In this document: piece by piece, positions 35,890 to 38,398 of the stretch
How positions within the stretch are numbered: the stretch's first letter is position 1
Layout: each line of letters opens with the position of its first letter
Source of the DNA: Streptomyces niveiscabiei
GTDB taxonomy: Bacteria > Actinomycetota > Actinomycetes > Streptomycetales > Streptomycetaceae
Length of the DNA: 38,398 nucleotides
Direction of reading: 5' to 3'
NCBI RefSeq assembly: GCF_001419795.1
Contig: NZ_LIRL01000296.1
Span: forward strand, 1 to 38,398
Notes under the pieces: generated by a model
The model's database searches: none
What the model was told of the DNA's origin: nothing
Seen by the model: the letters and a program-made list of their open reading frames with translations, nothing else
Made by a program: the position numbers and the translations under genes

Positions 35890-38220
35890 ATGTCCACCAC
35901 CATCAAGACCGTGCCGAACGCGGAGCCTGTGGAGCGCGCCGCCGCTGCGCTTCAGATCGTCCTCCCCGTCGGGGTGGGCATCCTGGCCCCGTTCCTTGAC
36001 CCGAACGCCGCCCTCTACGCCGGGGTCGGCTTCCTGGCCGGTGCGACGTTCGCCGGCGCCAACTACATGAACCGCCTGGGGCGCTGGGCGAACCAGCTCC
36101 CGGGGATCGACATCGCGCGGGCGCACCGCGACACCATGGGGATCTCCACGATCACCACCGGAATGGGTCTGGCCCTGGGGCAGTTGGGCGGAGCCGAGGC
36201 GTCCGAAGCGCTGATGGCCGGTGTCTTCGAGCCGACCACCATCCCGGGGATCCTGTCGCTGGGATGGTGGGCCGCGGTCGTCTTCACCGGCTGGCGCCTT
36301 CGCCGCGTCTTCGGGCGACGGAAGATCGAGGTGGAGCAGGCGTCGGTGCAGAGCGGCCCGGCCAACACCGGCACCCCGGCCGCGGTGTCCCTGGCCGACA
36401 AGATGATCGCGGCCTGGGGGCGCGTGATCAGCGACCCGAAGAACGGCCGCCACAAGAACCAGGTGTTGTCGGATGTCGTGATCTACGCCGACCGCTGGGA
36501 GGGCCGGATCACCGCCGCCCTCGGGGACTCCGTCAACGTGGCGAAGGAGACCGTCTCCAGCCTCTTCGGCCGCTCGATCGAGGACATCACCATGAAGGTG
36601 GGTGCGCACTCCGGCGAGGTCTTCCTGACCGTCTGGTACACCCAGCGTGCGGAGCTGGACCCCTCCACGCTCCAGGGCGCTTGGAAGCGCGTCCAGGCCC
36701 GGGTGCTGCCGAAGACGCACCTGGAAGAGGTCGGCGAGGACACCAACACCGGCGGCCAGGTGGCGCGCGTCGTGGCCGACGACGACCTGGACGCCCTCCC
36801 CCGCGTCGTCAACCTCGGAGAGCTGGCGGGCGCGCTGCGCCGCTCCATCGACCTCGTCTCCTACGAGCCGGGACGGCGCGACCCCAGGCGCGCGATCATC
36901 CGCGTCATGGACCACAACCCGCTGGAGGCCGGCCACGACTTCCAGGGCCTGGACTCGCTCAAGGCCACCCCGGGCGGCTGGGTCAACATCGGGAAGATCG
37001 TGAGCGGCTTCCCCGCGAAGATCCAGCTGTTCGACCCGAAGCTGGGCGCCCTCCACGTCGTGATCGCCGGTACCACCGGCTCCGGCAAGGGAGGCACGGG
37101 CCAGATGATCAGCCTGGCCTACCACGCCAACAAGATGGCTCAGATCTACGGCGACCCCAAGGGCGCCAGCAACCCCGCGATCCCGAAGATGGCCGCCTAC
37201 AGCGGCCTGACCCAGGCCGGGGCCCTGGGTGCCATGCGGATCTCGTGGTGGGTCCTCCAGCATCGGATCGAAGAGGCCGCCCGCCTGGAGCTGAAGAACT
37301 TCGAGCCGACGGCTATGCGCCCGTACTGCGCCACGATCCTGGACGAGGCCGCCCAGATGCTGGCCCCGGGCGCACCGAACCGCAAGGAAGCGGTGAAGAT
37401 CGTCAAGGACGGCGCCTCCCTGACCCGCTCCATGGGCATGCCCTGGGTGCTGATCAACCAGACCGTCAACCTGGACCAGCTCGGCAGCGAGCAGGCGATC
37501 CGCGCCAACCTCCTGGCCGGTGGCACCTGGATCATCCTGCGTACCGACAGCGACCAGGTGAACCTGGGCGACCTTCCCCCCGGCTTCGAGGGGATCGACC
37601 CCTCCCTGATCCCGCCGGTGTGGGTGGAGGAGGACGACTCGCTGGTGTACGACCCGACCATGGCGGAGTCGGACCCGCGCCGCACCTTCGGCCTCGGCTA
37701 CGTCGCAGCTCCCGGCGGGCGCGCGGGCATGATGCGCATCGACACGCTGGAGGACGCCACCGGGCACATCCGGCCGGAGAACATCCTGGCCCCGGTCGAC
37801 GTGCCCTGGTGGGGCGACGAGGCGTACATGGAGGAGCTGGCCATGACTCCCATCCCAGGCTTCGAGGAGAAGGACGGCGAGGGTGGGACCGGCGAGGCCG
37901 GGACCGTGTTCGCCGGAGTCAACCTCCCGAAGGTGTCCAACAAGGAGCTGACGTCGGAGGAGAAGGTCCTGGCCGCCCTCCGTGACGAGTCCGACCCCAT
38001 GTACGTGGACATGGTCGACGAGGGCGACGAGATCGAGCCCGGCGACGTCGACTACGTGGAGCGGGGCCAGCTGCTGGCCGCCTGCGGGGTGACGGAGTCG
38101 ACCTTCGCGAACGTGCTGAACAAGCTGGAGAAAGCAGGAAAGATCCACCGGATCAAGGACGGCAAAGCCTCGAAGGTGGCCCTGGGCAGCCGACCGGAGG
38201 CCACTGACGAGGCCGCCTGA
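35890..38220 (+). CDS. FtsK/SpoIIIE-type DNA translocase, TraB-like
   Basis: A 776-residue protein with AGGAG nine bases before ATG 35890. The hydrophobic N-terminus (about 20-60 and 95-145) should anchor it in the membrane. A soluble region (about 175-350) precedes the motor: Walker A A-G-T-T-G-S-G-K400-G, Walker B C-A-T-I-L-D-E-A-A near 492, and L-I-N-Q-T-V as sensor. The Ser/Thr that normally follows the Walker A Lys is Gly401, which is unusual. Residues about 722-767 form a winged helix (R-G-Q-L-L-A-A-C-G-V-T-E-S-T-F-A-N-V-L-N-K-L-E-K-A-G), comparable to the gamma domain with which TraB or FtsK reads 8-bp DNA words. It likely pumps double-stranded plasmid DNA between hyphae. The CGCTCAC array 4-4.5 kb upstream is a candidate target. 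Confidence 0.8.
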   Translation: MSTTIKTVPNAEPVERAAAALQIVLPVGVGILAPFLDPNAALYAGVGFLAGATFAGANYMNRLGRWANQLPGIDIARAHRDTMGISTITTGMGLALGQLGGAEASEALMAGVFEPTTIPGILSLGWWAAVVFTGWRLRRVFGRRKIEVEQASVQSGPANTGTPAAVSLADKMIAAWGRVISDPKNGRHKNQVLSDVVIYADRWEGRITAALGDSVNVAKETVSSLFGRSIEDITMKVGAHSGEVFLTVWYTQRAELDPSTLQGAWKRVQARVLPKTHLEEVGEDTNTGGQVARVVADDDLDALPRVVNLGELAGALRRSIDLVSYEPGRRDPRRAIIRVMDHNPLEAGHDFQGLDSLKATPGGWVNIGKIVSGFPAKIQLFDPKLGALHVVIAGTTGSGKGGTGQMISLAYHANKMAQIYGDPKGASNPAIPKMAAYSGLTQAGALGAMRISWWVLQHRIEEAARLELKNFEPTAMRPYCATILDEAAQMLAPGAPNRKEAVKIVKDGASLTRSMGMPWVLINQTVNLDQLGSEQAIRANLLAGGTWIILRTDSDQVNLGDLPPGFEGIDPSLIPPVWVEEDDSLVYDPTMAESDPRRTFGLGYVAAPGGRAGMMRIDTLEDATGHIRPENILAPVDVPWWGDEAYMEELAMTPIPGFEEKDGEGGTGEAGTVFAGVNLPKVSNKELTSEEKVLAALRDESDPMYVDMVDEGDEIEPGDVDYVERGQLLAACGVTESTFANVLNKLEKAGKIHRIKDGKASKVALGSRPEATDEAA

Positions 38221-38239
38221 CCGTTTCCACTGGAAACGG
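38221..38239. repeat. Palindrome CCGTTTCCACTGGAAACGG, right copy
   Basis: Identical to the element at 32113-32131 and placed immediately after the stop codon of the TraB-like gene. The two copies are 6,108 bp apart and bracket the transfer genes from the DUF6197-like gene to the motor. Confidence 0.6.
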
Positions 38240-38273
38240 CCCGCCCGCACCGCCCGCTGACCTGACGCCCTGC

Positions 38274-38319
38274 CCGGTCCTCGCCCCGCCCCGCACCCCG
38301 GGGCCGGGGCGAGGACCGG
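38274..38319 (+). terminator. Terminator downstream of the TraB-like gene
   Basis: A perfect 15-bp stem (38274-38288 with 38305-38319) whose 16-base loop can itself fold (CCCCG...CGGGG type). It starts 54 bp past the stop and should end the rightward transcript. Confidence 0.75.
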
Positions 38320-38355
38320 ACAGGCCGCCTGGCCGAACGCACCACCCGTGCCACC

Positions 38356-38398
38356 CGCTGCGCCCCGCCGACCAGCACGACGTCGGCGGGGCGCAGCG
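38356..38398. terminator. Second terminator-like hairpin at the right window edge
   Basis: A perfect 17-bp stem (38356-38372 with 38382-38398) with a nine-base loop. It ends exactly at the window edge, so it may be longer. It may serve a convergent gene outside the window. Confidence 0.65.

Noticed and set aside
33469-38250. A very long open frame (about 1,590 codons) on the minus strand
   Set aside because: It is the antisense shadow of the motor, helical and Gly-rich genes. It has no ribosome site, its protein is dominated by Arg/Ala/Val/His from reversed codons, and the plus-strand genes have clear domains.
38274-38398. Packed hairpins at the right edge as a possible telomere
   Set aside because: Only two stems follow a gene end, with ordinary terminator geometry. 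The window shows no set of close palindromes with the short GCA-type loops expected of Streptomyces telomeres.

Overview
The window is very GC-rich DNA with the codon habits of Streptomyces or a close relative: strong G/C at third positions, many GTG starts, and dense 1-4 bp stop/start overlaps. It most likely comes from a linear plasmid, or from the plasmid-like arm of a linear chromosome. The decisive evidence is a tap-tpg telomere-replication operon (3397-6200) with a second, divergent tpg paralogue beside it (2613-3200). A large zinc-ribbon replication-initiator candidate coupled to a DciA-like helicase-loader gene (21434-24720) supports an autonomous replicon. No rRNA, tRNA, CRISPR array, transposase or integrase was found. 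No complete telomere, and no parA or parB, lies inside the window.

Layout. 1-1746 holds a truncated gene, a ParE-like toxin with its antitoxin, a small cysteine-rich gene and several repeat clusters. 1747-6200 is the telomere module. 6376-11088 is an accessory pocket with small membrane proteins, an Abi-like HEPN protein, a DUF4231/SLATT-like membrane protein with an unknown partner, a zinc-knuckle protein and an orphan gene. 11180-18538 looks like a type IV secretion or DNA-transfer apparatus: a VirD4-like ATPase, and convergent to it an operon with a FtsK/VirB4-like ATPase, a VirB6/TrbL-like membrane protein and three or four small proteins. 18713-19831 is a replication-relaxation (Replic_Relax) protein preceded by a 12-bp-period repeat array. 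20817-24720 carries the replication genes. A gene-free, hairpin-rich stretch (24721-25528) next to rep is the best place in this window to look for an internal origin.

25529-28642 is regulatory: two XRE proteins, an ABM-domain protein, a promoter with an operator, an rRNA-leader-like sequence, an attenuator-like hairpin and a WhiB-family gene flanked by tiny coupled ORFs. 28782-38220 looks like a second, TraB-type transfer module: a DUF5999 protein fused to a P-loop fragment, a coiled-coil DUF2637 membrane protein, a DUF6197-like protein, a Gly/Ser-rich protein, helical proteins and a FtsK/TraB-like motor with a C-terminal winged helix.

The most striking unexplained signals are these. (1) Sixteen copies of CGCTCAC in about 490 bp run across the 3' end of the DUF2637 gene and into the spacer, upstream of the FtsK/TraB-like motor; this resembles the 8-bp repeat clt loci of Streptomyces conjugation. 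(2) The C-terminal half of Tap shows the ordered motif pattern of a degenerate family-B DNA polymerase, next to the terminal proteins that prime telomere synthesis. (3) The second Tpg carries Ser where the canonical Tpg has its priming Thr. (4) Two identical parS-like palindromes flank the 6.1 kb segment that holds the TraB-like gene.
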